DNA from: Aradus depressus
Lineage: Eukaryota > Arthropoda > Insecta > Hemiptera > Aradidae
Assembly: GCA_963662175.1 (NCBI GenBank)
Contig: OY759218.1
Location: forward strand, 2,968,001-3,032,000
Length of the DNA: 64,000 bases
Reading direction: 5' to 3'
The notes beneath the pieces are model-generated. The model saw only the letters and a program-made list of their open reading frames with translations, ran no database searches and was not told the origin of the DNA. Positions 31,585 to 43,169 of the stretch are shown here, in pieces (positions within the stretch are counted from its first letter, which is position 1; each line of letters begins with the position of its first letter). Position numbers and translations under genes: made by a program.

Positions 31585-34030
31585 TACTAATATTACATGT
31601 GAAATTCCATGACAATACGAAAATTCGCTAATGAGTTAACACTATATTTATGCTAAGGCCTACCCCCACAACCACCCTCCCGTTCAATTTTTTGTGATGT
31701 CACAAACCCTATTTTTCAATTGGCTTTTAAAAATACTACATGTGAAATTTCATGATAATCCGACCATTAGTTAATGAGCTAGCACTGTATTTATACTTAG
31801 GACTATCCCCACACCCTCCCCCTATCCTTCAAAATTTTGGGACGCCACACACCTTATTTGTCAATTGGCTTTTAAGAATACTACATGTGAGATTCCATGA
31901 CAATCCGACCATCCGTTAATGAGCTACCGGTTTCTTTATATTTAGGCCTACCCCCACAAACCCCCCCCCCCTCCTGTTCAAAATTTTGGGACGCCACATA
32001 GCGTATTTTTCAATTTGGCCTTCAGGAACACTACATGTGATATTTCGTGACAATCCGACCATTGGTTAATGAGCTAGCACTGTATTTATACGTAGGCATA
32101 CCCTCCACAATTCCCCCTTCCCTTCAAAATTTTGGGACGCCACACACCTCATTTTCAATTGACTTTTAAGAATACTACATTTGAAATTTCATGATAATAG
32201 GACCATTAGGTAATGAGCTACCGGTATCCTCGTATTTAGGCCTAACCCCACAACCCACCTCCCGTTCAAAATTTTGGGACGCCACACACCTTATTTTTCA
32301 ATTTGGCCTTCAGGAATACTACATGTGAAATTTCATGATAATCCTACCTTTAGTTAATGAGCTAGGACTATATTTATACTTAAGCCCCCCCACAACCCCC
32401 CCCCCCCCGTTCAAAATTTTGGAACGCCACACACCTTATTTTTCTTTTTGGCCTTCAGGAATACTACATGTGAAATTTCATGATAATCCTACCTTTAGTT
32501 AATGAGCTAGGACTATATTTATACTTAGGCCCCCCCACAACCCCCCCTCCCGGTCAAAATGTTGGTTCGTCACACACCTTATTTTCCTATATGACCTTCA
32601 GGAATACTACATGTGAAATTTCGTGACAATTCGACCAACCGTTAATGAGCTAGGACTATATTTATACATAGGCTCTCCCCACAACCCCCCTCCCGTTCAA
32701 AATTTTGAGACGCCACACACCTTATTTTTCTATTTGGCCTTCAGGAATACTACATGTGAAATTTGGTGACAATCCGACAAACCGTTAATGAGCTAGACTA
32801 TATCTATACTTAGGCCCCCCCATAACCCCCCTCCCGTTCAAAATTTTGGGACGCCACACACCTTATTTTTCTATTTGGCCTTCAGGAATACTACATGTGA
32901 AATTTGGTGACAATCCGGCAAACCGTTAATGAGCTAGACTATATCTATACTTAGGCCCCCCCATAACCCCCCTCCCGTTCAAAATTTTGGGACGCCACAC
33001 ACATCTCATTTTCAATTGACTTTTAAGAATACTACATTTGAAATTTCATGACAATAGGACCATTAGGTAATGAGCTACCGGTATCCTCGTATTTAGGCCC
33101 AACCTCACAACCCACCTCCCGTTCAAAATTTTGGGACGCCACACACCTTATTTTTCAATTTGGCCTTCAGGAATACACATGTGAAATTTCATGATAATCC
33201 TACCTTTAGTTAATGAGCTAGGACTATATTTATAATTAAGCCCCCCCACAACCCCCCTCCCGTTCAAAATTTTGGAACGCCACACACCTTATTTTTCTTT
33301 TTGACCGTCAGGAATACTACATGTTAAATTTCGTGACAATTCGACCAACCGTTAATGAGCTAGGACTATATTTATACTTAGGCCTCCCCACAACCCCTCT
33401 CCCGTTCAAAATTTTGTGTCGACACACACCTTTTTTTTCTATTTGGCCTTCAGGAATACTACATATGAAATTTCGTGACAATCCGATCAACCGTTAATGA
33501 GCTAGGACTATATTTATACTTAGGCCCCCCCACAACCCCCCCTCCCGGTCAAAATGTTGGGACGCCACACACCTTATTTTCCTATAAGACCTTCAGGAAT
33601 ACTACATGTGAAATTTCGTGACAATCCGACCAACCGTTAATGAGCTAGGACTATATTTATACTTAGGCCCCCCCACAACCCCCCCTCCCGGTCAAAATGT
33701 TGGTTCGTCACACACCTTATTTTCCTATATGACCTTCAGGAATACTACATGTGAAATTTCGTGACAATTCGACCAACCGTTAATGAGCTAGGACTATATT
33801 TATACATAGGCTCTCCCCACAACCCCCCCTCCCGTTCAAAATTTTGAGACGCCACACACCTTATTTTTCTATTTGGCCTTCAGGAATACTACATGTGAAA
33901 TTTGGTGACAATCCGACAAACCGTTAATGAGCTAGACTATATCTATACTTAGGCCCCCCCATAACCCCCCTCCCGTTCAAAATTTTGGGACGCCACATAG
34001 CCTATTATTCAATCGGGCTCAAAAGGATGC
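31585..34030 (+). repeat. ~146-bp minisatellite, about 17 units
   Basis: Each unit has ATACTACATGTGAAATTTC, GTTAATGAGCTA, a C-rich run, and TTCAAAATTTTGGGACGCCA. Adjacent pairs of units are sometimes more alike than others (for example 32600-32990 and 33690-34000), which shows block duplication. Related units occur at 535-1375 and 58020-58545. Confidence 0.92.
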
Positions 34031-34234
34031 TACATGGGAATTTTCATAAAAATCCGTCCAGCCGCTTCGGCGTGATGCTGGAGCAAACATACAAACAAAC
34101 AAACATACAAACCCCGTTTCAGCTTTATTAATATAGATAGTAGGTGCATTTTTTAATTAGTCTAAATTAAGATAATAACTTTTGATTACTTTTCCGGAAG
34201 TGTCTTTTTGAGTGTATCGACATGAAATTTCATA

Positions 34235-34816
34235 CAGTAGAGTCCCGCTAATCCGGACATCTGGTAAATCGGGACGGGATTTTTTAAAAAATTATCAAGA
34301 TTTAGTAAACTAAAAATTCAATTTAGCGAGCGGTAAGTACGAAAATAATTTTAAAAGAGGGTTTGACTACTGAACTTGAGGCGCCTACAAGATCGTATGG
34401 CAAAACGACGTCGGTCTCCTTTAAAGCAAAAAAAACATTACAGACTTTTTTCAGTGAGTCTAAAAATATTATTCTTGTTTTCACTACGTAATGTACATTG
34501 TTTTATTTTATAGTCCTGTTCAGAATTTAACGTTTACATATTTCGTTTTTAAAATTCTTAATTTTTACATTATAACATTAATGTACTGTGGTTTGTTTTG
34601 TGCAGTTGTACTGTTAAATAAATAAATTTTGAGTTTTAATCGCAAAAATGTTTTGTTTTGTTAACCCTTTCTCGGTTCGTAGGTCGAAAACTTAGATCTA
34701 CATACATATACATTTAGTAGTATTGAAAATATAATTAAGCTGAAGGAAATGGTGTATTTATGAGAAAAAAAAAGAGCATTTTACTGCAAATTCCGTTTAA
34801 TTCAGGACTGATAAGT
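34235..34816 (+). mobile_element. pogo/Tigger-like transposon remnant
   Basis: The left end CAGTAGAGTCCCGCTAATCC is preceded by TA. The possible right end near 34816 (AATTCAGGACTG, then ATA) is weak. At 34415-34455 one frame could read a C-terminal KQ...LQTFFSES tail like that of pogo-type transposases. Boundaries are uncertain. Confidence 0.45.
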
Positions 34817-35001
34817 TGACTTACATAGAGACTTCTGAATCCTCATACTGATACCAAATTTTGTGCCTTACATTCTTTACATCGGCATTTATTGGGATTT
34901 TTGAATCGAGTGCTTCTCCTCTGACCGATTTCGCGTAAAATTAAAAGGTGGGCAGTATCTATAGAATTTAGAATTTAAATACAGTAGAGTCCCGATAATC
35001 C

Positions 35002-36781
35002 TTTTTTTTTTTTTTTTCTTTTTTTTTTACGGGTGCTCCGGCAAATCACCCAAGCATATTTGCTTCTGTTCCCTTCAAAATCCGACCTCAGCGTTGTCAA
35101 CGCGTCCTCGGTTGACCTGCCCCTCAAGCAACCATACTGTCTAGGGGGTACGAAGGCGTATACCTGGGTGCGGATTCTGTCGAGGACGAGTCCCTCCAGT
35201 ATCTTACCGAACAGAGACAGAAGACTGATTGGTCTGTAGCTGCCTGCCAAGGAAAGGTCCCTATCCCCAGGCTTGACAAACGTGCACACTATGGCTCGTT
35301 TCCAAGCACTCGGGAAGTGGCCTCGTCTTAGGCAGGCATTGTACAGGTAGAGTAGATCTGACTTATGACCGGGAAGGCTTTCTTGATTATGGCTGCGTCC
35401 ATGAGATCGCTCCCAGGGGCGCCACCACTCTTCTGCCTCCCAATCACCAGGTTCAGATCCATTTCATCCCAATCAGGGGCATCCTCCGTGTCCGGCAAGT
35501 CACGGGCAGCGCGCCTGATGTTAAGTTGGGTGGGTGTATCCCCGGCCAAGTCGTCTTCCGGGAAGGCCTGGCTTAGGTACATCCCGCCGGCCTCTTCCAA
35601 GGACAAGGCATACTGGGTGCCCTCCCTGACCGAGGCCACCGGGGCGATCCGGTAAGGAATTCCCCACGGGTTTTTGCTAGACTCGTCCTCAACAAACTTC
35701 CTCCAGCTTGTTCTCTTGGCGGCTTCGATGCTCCGACCATAGGCCTCGCTGAGCTGCCGGTACTCTTCCCTGCGTATAACCCGATGGAATTGGTCGCAGC
35801 ACCGCTGGTACCGCCTCCTGGCACGATAAACAGCCTTCTTGGCGAGGGTGAGGTCTTCGCTCCACCAGGGGACTTTCCTCAGCCGGTCGACCTTCTTGGG
35901 GATGGTCTCGTCTGCAGCTTTCAGCAGAATACTACTGAGCCTGTCGACGCCCTCCTCAATCTGGTCGATCGGGTCGGAACCCCTGAGACCTTCCCACTCC
36001 TCGTCACAGGAGTAGGCAGCAGCGGCAGCCAAGAAGGCTTCCGGTATCACTTTGCGAGTTGCAAAGCGAGGATCCCTAGACCTGACTACCGTTAGCTGGG
36101 GGTCAAAGAGACTCACTTCCAGGACGTCATGGTCACTAGACGTGATCCCGCGGACTCCCCAGCCACTGACAGCCCTGTATAGTTCACCTGAAACCAACGT
36201 GACATCAATGTGCGATTCTCCATTGGGGCCATTGAAAGTGGGCGGAGAGTGCTGATCATTGACTATACACAGATCGTGGCGGGCGATCAACTCCATTAGT
36301 CTGTCACCCCGGCGGTTGGTGCGAACCAATCCCCAGGAGACAGACCAGCGTCCGCCATGACTATGACTCGGCGTCCCGCTAACTCATCCAACACGTGGTC
36401 CAAGTGGCCCAATTGTAGGTCTATGCGCTCAGACGGAGGAAAATATCCGCTGATCACATAGCAATCGACGTTGGCGTGCCTGATACAGGCCACAGCTAGG
36501 TGGCTGGTGGATAGATGGTGGAGCGCCATCACATCCATCTGAGAGCCGGTCACAACGATTGCGGCCATAGGCCGATCGTTGTTCCGTGCGCCAGTTATTA
36601 TTCTGTGGCCTATACCAAGGCCTGCCACGCGATTTCCTATGCAATAGGGTTCCTGTAGAGCCAGGAGCTGGACGGACTCAGCGTGCACCAGCTCACGCAG
36701 TTCATCCGCCACTCTCTTACGCCTATTCATGTTGTGCTGGACAACGTGGATACCCGCATGTTCCCTCACTCTACCCGCCAT
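35002..36781 (-). pseudogene. R1-like ORF2: endonuclease and N-terminal RT, truncated
   Basis: Begins about 36781 in frame with the ORF1 knuckles (MAGRVREHAGIHVVQHNMNR). Endonuclease motifs are QLLALQEPYC, YVISGYFPPSE, VIVMADA and, after a frameshift near 36345, HIDVTLVSG and ITSSDHDVLEV. A Thr/Arg-rich linker leads to the RT start (GGAPGSDLMDAAIIKKAFP). After a frameshift near 35340, KRAIVCTFVKPGDRD and SYRPISLLSLFGKILEGLV follow, then QYGCLRGRSTEDAL. The catalytic F/YxDD and everything after it is absent. Confidence 0.85.
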
Positions 36782-36789
36782 AGTCGCTT

Positions 36790-38345
36790 TCTTCTTGCAG
36801 ATGGAGCTGTCGTGCCCTGCAGTTGCGTACCAGGCACACACCCTCTCCTTTGCTGGGCACCACTTCTCCGGATGGCCAAAGCCATGGCACTTACCACACC
36901 TAGTGACATCTAGGGAGTCCCGCACGACACACGCGTACCCCCCTAGGGTGATCCTGCCGGCGGTGATGAGGGTCCTTCGGGTTGCAGGGGTGGCCTCAAC
37001 CACCCAGCGCACCGTTGGTCTGCCAGGGGGGGCCCCTCCTATAGATGGGAACTATGGGGGAGAGGGCGAGGTACTGAACGTGGAACCTCCTGGCGAGGTC
37101 CTCGGCCGACCAGCCCGCGGGCACATCGAAGCCCGCTAAGCGCGGTTTTCTCCTGTGCTCCAACTCTGGAGTCGGGCATGCGAGGTTAGCGTCGCTAGCT
37201 CCTCAGCCGAGGACACCTCCAGGAGAATTCCTCCCCTCCTGTCGGGTCTGCTGCTCCTCATAGTAATCCCGAGCTCTCCCGGGGTCACTTGGTCCATGGC
37301 GTCCGCAAGCGGACGTGTGTCCTCTTTGTTGGACAGCTCGACCACGGCCATGTAGGACATAGGGTGAGTTTCTCTTTCCCCTGCCGTGGCGAGCTGTTTG
37401 AGGATGTCCTCCTTCCCTTTGGTGGGGGGGGGGGGGGGGGTGGTCGTCGCCCCGGTTGAGACGTCCCCGCTGCTGCTGGTAGTGATGGGGGGGCTTCTGA
37501 CTTCCTCCGCCGGGCTCCCACCACCCGCGTCCAGGTTTCCGGGTGTGGGAGCTCGGCATCGGTGATGACGGGCGGGGGGGGAGGGAAGTTCCAACGAATT
37601 CCATCTCTCCCCCGGTGGCAGAGGAGGGGGCGGAGAGGATGCTGGGGGCCACCCTGGTATATACTGATGGGGGGGGAGGGACGGTGGTCACTCTCTTCTT
37701 CTTCTTCCGCTGTCCACCTTTCTGGGCAAAATCATTTGCCTCCGAGTAGACGGGGGCCGGTGGGGAGCTGTACTGGGGAGCGGAGACCTCCAGTTCAACG
37801 GGGTGGGGTCGCTGGGAGCGGCCGGCCAACCCGGCGACGACTGCGGTGGTCACCGTCTCGGCCAGGCCCCCCCCCCCCCAAATTTCCTTTGCCATCCGGA
37901 CCTTGGCCTGCGCCGCGATCATCAGGGCGAGGAGGCGGGCAAGGCCCCTGTTGGCCCGCTCGCGGTCACCGATTTTGGCTCTGCTCCCCTGGATGATGGC
38001 CGAGATCTCCAGCTGGATGGCGTGGGCCTCATCCAGGGGGTTCTCCGGGGTGGACCATCTCGGCCTCTTCCTGCCCGCTCTCCTCCTCTCCTGGATCGGA
38101 GTGAAGGCGAAGGCTGGGGTGGCCCGGGTTAATGCTGGAGCCTGAGTGGGGGGGGAGATATCTGCCTCCAGGGTTGGTTTTTCTGCGGGGGGAGGAAGGG
38201 TGTCTTCTCGAGCCCCCGAGGGGATTGGAGGGGTCGGGTCCATAGAGGGGGGTAGGAGGGTGGGTGGGGTGGGCACACTCCCCTCCCTGTCACCTGATTT
38301 CCCCGAACTATGTCCTGTACACCACTGGCTGATGGCGTCACTCAC
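36790..38345 (-). pseudogene. R1-like ORF1 (Gag-like), frameshifted
   Basis: Starts MSDAISQWCTGHSSGKSGD and is Pro-rich over its first ~250 residues. A frameshift at the C/G run near 37423-37440 moves the conserved part into another frame (THPMSYMAVVELSNKEDTRP, then GILLEVSSAEELATL). Further shifts near 37130 and 37030 are needed to reach the zinc-knuckle region CGKCHGFGHPEKWC (about 36898). The second knuckle, CAWYATAGHDSSIC, has Y where Cys is expected. Normal role: RNA binding. Several breaks lie in homopolymers, so some may be assembly errors. Confidence 0.82.
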
Positions 38346-38780
38346 TTTTTCGTCAAAACCTCCACAGCGATCACACGCGAACTATTCGATGGAATTCGCC
38401 GAAACTGTGAATTTGAACCACTATAATGCTCTGCCCGATAATGGCAGAGCTAAAAGTTCGGATTTCGTACTTTTTCGGCACTTGACGAAACTGGCCACAG
38501 AGAGGCTCCAAAAACAACCTCTCTCGTCAGAGACTGGCGCGCGACTCGAATCCCGATAATCCGGACTAGATGGGACCGGACTCCGTCCGGATTATCGGAA
38601 CTTTACTGTACTTATTGTATTTAACTTCAAAATTCCATAGATATTGCCCACCTTTTAATTTTACGCGAAATCGGTCGAAGGGGAAGAAAGAAAGGATCAG
38701 AGAAGAAGCACTCGATTCAAAAATCCTAATAACTGCCGATGTAAACAATGTAAGGCACAAAATTCAGTATGAGTATAAAC

Positions 38781-39084
38781 CACTCTGATGAATCGGAGAA
38801 CACAAGCATTAAAATAAGCCAAAAACTAAAAAAAAGTTGGGGTCCCTAAGGGAGCCCACCTAGTATTGTACGTTAATTTTTTCTCCTGGTATTAGGAAGA
38901 TTAATGTATTATAACTAACAATAATATATTTTTCTGCAGCTATATTATTATCCTATTTATTTTCTTAGGTTTTTACAACCTAGCAAATATAGAGGTTTCA
39001 GGAAGAACTATCATGAGCATCTTTACTTGCCCAGCTGCATAAAGGAACTTATGTAATCAGTGAGACCTCCTGATGAATGAAAAA
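38781..39084. other. AT-rich spacer, nothing recognised
   Basis: No gene or clear repeat. Ends at the A run preceding the next TCGGCAG element. Confidence 0.5.
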
Positions 39085-39665
39085 AAAGGCGTCGGTGAAT
39101 CACGAACGAATTAATAAATTAACTTTTTAACGTCCGAAATCCTCATACTAAATTTTGTGCTGATAAATTCACTATATCGGCAGTTATAAGGGTTGTTGAA
39201 TTGAGCCCCCTCCCCAGAACCCCCCCCCCCCCCCCCCTTCGCTTCTACCGATATAGCTAAAAATTTGACAGGTTATATTCTCATTAGGGTTTGACTTCAA
39301 ATATGAAATTTCATGTTGATACATTCATTACACAGCAGTTATTAGGGTTAATGAGTCCCCTCCCCTTCTTTCGGGGTTTTGAATTCACTTGCGAAATTTT
39401 GTGTTGATACATTCATTACATCGGCTGTTATTAGAGTTTTTGAGTCAAGCGTCTCCCCTTTGGCAGAGTTGGCTGAAATCGATAGGTGTCCTTTTGGGGT
39501 TTTGGCCAAACGTATAAAATATTGTGTCGATAAATTCATTTTATCGGTAGTTATTTGAGCTTTTATGTTAAGCCTCGAAACTCATGAAATTCCGTTGAAA
39601 ACTCCGCATGAAATTTTTGACCGATTACATAACTTCCCCTATACTTGGTATAGTTGGGCAAGTAA
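39085..39665 (+). repeat. Complete TCGGCAG-family element
   Basis: Begins after an A run with GGCGTCGGTGAATCACGAAC, has about three internal modules, and ends with the terminal hairpin ACTTCCCCTATACTTGG...TTGGGCAAGT. 39666-40060 has no recognised feature beyond a short repeat of the reverse start (CCCGATAGAATGAATGTATC). Confidence 0.8.
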
Positions 39666-40059
39666 CAATTCAATCCCCATATCTCCCGATAGAATGAATG
39701 TATCGACACGACATTTTATGTGTTCCTATGGTTTACTGTACATTCGTTAGGGAGCTATATGTATACTTTGTTCGTATTCGACCGTATCTCAAATCTGAGG
39801 GCATATTGATTCTTAGTATTGTATTAAGGAACATTTTTGTTAAGGATAAATTTTTCAAAAAGCTTAAATTTAAATCAAGGAAGCGTCTAAAAAATGTGTT
39901 TCAAATCGTCATTTGAGGACGGGTTTTGGCTTGCATCCAACTCGAACAATTTTGATGATAAAAATCTGAAAAAATTCTTTGTATTGTCTCATTAAGGAAA
40001 CTTTAGAACGAATAGAATAATTAAACAATTATATCGCCATCTATATTTTATGTTTATAT

Positions 40060-40255
40060 AAAAAATATAAAGAAAAACATGTTTTTTTAAAAATATTGTC
40101 TATTTCACAATATATATAAAATGTATGGGAGTACTATCGGTATTGCTACCATCTTCAGGCCCAACTTAATAATAACATCTTTGTTAATTCGTGCCTCAAA
40201 ATGAAATCTTTATATATTTTTTTTGAGTGTTTCACAATATCTCTGCAAAAAAAAA
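40060..40255 (-). mobile_element. PLE terminus with decayed hammerhead
   Basis: Shares ATGGGAGTACTATCGGTATT with the 10-kb PLE and ends with CACAATATCTCTGCAAAA. On the - strand (about 40123-40162) CTGAAGA and the TGGTAGCAATACC hairpin are kept, but GAAA has become GATA, so activity is unlikely. Confidence 0.75.
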
Positions 40256-43165
40256 TATAAAAACAAAAAATGGAAAAAGTTAAGAAGTATCATTATGTTT
40301 ATATGCTTACTATTAGGTACTTATTTTTTGTAAAGTTGTCTCAAGTTTACCACACTTACTAAATATATAATTGCATATTGTTGCTATTTGAACAATTACT
40401 GTTTTGGAATTCAATTTCAGTGAAAGAGCTTCAAAGCCATAATCAATAATATTATTATTGTATTTTATCAAATTACATTAAATTTCATTAAATGAAATTG
40501 CAGCTTCCAGGGGGAGGGGGGGGGGGAAGAATTTAGAGAATATAAAGTTACATTCATCATTAATGTAAATGTTTAAAATAATTAATTAGTGGACTAAACA
40601 TCTCATATTGTGTTTTTGATAGCCATTTCGGCAGGTTTACATCATTCATTTCCACTCATGAGAGATACTGCAATAGAGATACTGATAATTACAATATTTG
40701 CTGGGAGACTGTTCGAGTTGACATGAACAATTGTGATTCCAAGGCAACGCCAGGTACCTATGCTATTAGCTAGTATTTACATAAATTTACTTTATTCTAT
40801 CTCATCTCGTCGAACCCTTTAGAATGATATGCCACACATTATTTTTGAAAATAAATGGAGCCCCTCTAGAGTATCTCTTCACTGGCTTAGAACAAATGCC
40901 TAGCGTCTCCGATGAATCGAAGAATATAATCACTCTGACACTAAATGGGTGTAATTGTCCGGATGTCATCAAATATGTTCATTATTAAACTATAGGAGAG
41001 GATTAATAACTCCCTACTCCTATATAAAAGCACTTGTATGGTTACATTTTGGGACTTAGAATATTTCTACAAAATTCGGGACACAAACTGACGTGGACAC
41101 TGCCCGGGGTCTGTCACCAGACTGATAATAATTAAACTGGTTGATTACACTTTCAATTCTACAGAATTCGGGACCCAGAGCGACGTGGGTTCCACCCGGG
41201 GTCCGTTGCCAGACTGACGATGTGAACACCGTTTTTCGGACTTCTCCTCGCGCCTTATGGAGGGGGAAGACCGGTTGCATCTGGCTGTTCATTGGCTCGC
41301 GCTGTTTGTCTACGTCATATTGGGCGGAGCTTCGACCCTCCTTTGTCCAACATCTTCTTTGTTCTCGATATTGTTGAACTAAGTTGCACCTGCCCGGATA
41401 TCTTCAATTACTGGGCATCCGCTAAACATGGAACTATATCACTCCTGACCCAAGTAAAGCCTCTGGAAGGTGCTGCTACTGTCTCTGGTGGCGGCTTCTC
41501 GCAACCTCATTTATTTATTATAAACGCGATTATACCGCAAATGATCGCTGGTATCCTGGTAATGCTACAGTATATATAAATAAAAAAAAAAAAGGTGTGT
41601 GCTTATGACTACACGACAGAAGTGAAAAACTAGGTGATCAAAAGCAATGAAAAAAAGAAAAAGAAAATGTTTCCACTTAATAAACATTTAGTTAGTAATA
41701 GAAGGCTAGAGTAATAGAAAGAGGATAGAAAAAGTAGGAAATAACTACTTAGCACAAGGGATAAGTACCTGTCAGATCAAAACCAGATAAATCCAACCAA
41801 AATTTCGAGATTTTCAGCTTCCTAAAAAGCTAGAACAAAAATTAACAAGAGGGAATCAAGGTGCTCCCTTATTCTGCAAAATAAATAACACTATTTTTTT
41901 TACTTCATTGTAAAAATGTATGAAACGGATTTATCGGGTTTTGCCGTGACTTGCCTCATATATTTTATTCAATATTATTGTTACCCTATTTGTGTCCGGC
42001 TCTACTATGTAATAATAGCCTACAAAGTATCTTTTGTTTTTTATGATCTATCCTATTACTATTTTGCCGTTGTAAGGCCTAAGTGTTCATTTAATTACAC
42101 AATTCAAATGCAGAACTCAAATTGTTACTTTCAGAAACATATATTTATTTATTATGTTTAGCTACGAACTAACACATTAATATAAATCAAATAATTAATT
42201 AAATTTTTAACATGTCCGTCACCAAGTTCTATATACACTCACGAAACTATAATGGCTACACACTGTCTGAAAGTGGCAAGGTTATTGTATTTTTTGTTCC
42301 CCAGTTGCTTGGTTACCGTCATTAAAACAGTACGTTACACTGTGTTATGCTTTATGTCGAGTGGAGCCGAGTAAACCCGATTCAGCGTCACCGACCTGAA
42401 GCTGATTGTTCACTTTCGTTCGGAGCGCGCCGAAAGAAGTGTTCAATTCAAAAATAAATAGAAAAAAAAAAAAAAAATGATAATAAAAATACATAAATGA
42501 GAAAAACAAGAACAGTGATTTAGCATATAAATAATATAAAAACAGGTTTCGGGACCCCCCGGTTAGGAATCGTAAATATAGGGGGATCGAGAAAATTTAG
42601 TTGATTATGAATACGAGCCTGGGAAGTATATTGTAGGTGAAACATCTTTTCAATATTTTATTTATTTAATTTTTGTTATTAATAACTTGATTGTCAGTTT
42701 TATTTATATAAAAGTAGGAATTTTTTTTGTACAGAAATGCGCGGGTAAAGTTAGAAGAGCAGTAGTATCTTGATGGGATTATTTCATATTTTGGCGGACG
42801 TGCCCTAATGAAAACCGTACTTGGAAAGGACTTATTTGGTACAATGAAAAGCGATACGGAGGGAAAGTTTTGCGACACACCTTTAGAATAGGTTTTATCT
42901 CGGATATCCAAGCCTGCCACAACTTTCACTAACTTTCGTCTTTTCCACTCAACTCTTTTTTGAACCAACCAACACTCCTGTTTCATTTATCAAATAATAA
43001 AGTAAGTTTAGAATCAAATTTTTCCTCATGACAAGTCGTATTGACTAGATACAAAGACGGAAAATACGAAATTCAGTATTTACAGATTCACAGAAGCTTT
43101 TCGTTTAGGAGAAGGCGCTGCTATTTTGAAGGACATACCTCTGTATCAATGGACTTAAACGAACG
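40256..43165. other. Long unassigned stretch
   Basis: 40256-41050 is AT-rich with a G run at 40511-40526. 41072-41124 and 41165-41220 are two diverged copies of a GC-rich segment (AATTCGGGAC ... CCGGGGTC ... CCAGACTGA). 41280-41590 is richer in G+C and ends in an A run after ATATATAAATAA. 42200-42430 also has balanced composition. I find no exon or retroelement motif that I can support. Confidence 0.4.
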
Positions 43166-43169
43166 TTTT

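Larger units (their letters stand above)
29755..34141 (+). mobile_element. Composite 'ACTAGC' element, largest copy, with two internal minisatellites
   Basis: It begins ACTAGCAGTAATACCCGGCG. A short unique part (29790-29900) follows, then a 33/66-bp minisatellite (29900-31580), then a ~146-bp minisatellite (31585-34030). It ends with CCGTCCAGCCGCTTCGGCGT and TTTATTAATATAGATAG. Copies at 418-1712 (reverse) and 57568-59850 share both ends but differ greatly in array length. Ends of this kind are common in arthropod genomes, but I do not assign a superfamily. No transposase or RT is present, so it is non-autonomous. Confidence 0.8.
35002..38550 (-). mobile_element. R1-like LINE, 5' intact, 3' truncated with poly(A)
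   Basis: Flanked by the 12-bp duplication TCCCGATAATCC (34990-35001, 38551-38562). On the - strand: a ~200-bp leader, ORF1 with CCHC knuckles, ORF2 with APE-type endonuclease and the N-terminal part of RT. Then an A-rich tail (35002-35028) directly follows RT codons reading YAWVICRSTR. The copy thus ends inside the RT gene yet has a tail and target duplication, which suggests reverse transcription of a prematurely polyadenylated transcript. Confidence 0.88.
34982..38608. mobile_element. 66-bp pogo-type MITE split by a LINE
   Basis: The left end CAGTAGAGTCCCGATAATCC and right end GGATTATCGGAACTTTACTG are inverted repeats flanked by TA (34980-34981, 38609-38610). Without the LINE and one copy of its target duplication the element is only 66 bp, almost entirely palindromic. 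Confidence 0.8.
34830..38780. repeat. Large foldback: inverted TCGGCAG modules around a MITE and a LINE
   Basis: Left arm 34830-34981 and right arm 38609-38780 are inverted copies of one module (TTTTGTGCCTTACATT, TTTCGCGTAAAATTAAAAGG and their complements). Between them lie a 66-bp pogo-type MITE and the LINE that split it. Confidence 0.85.

Noticed and set aside
37136..38345. Several overlapping + strand Pro/Ser/Arg-rich frames in 37.5-38.2 kb
   Set aside because: They are shadows of the Pro-rich ORF1 of the LINE on the - strand.
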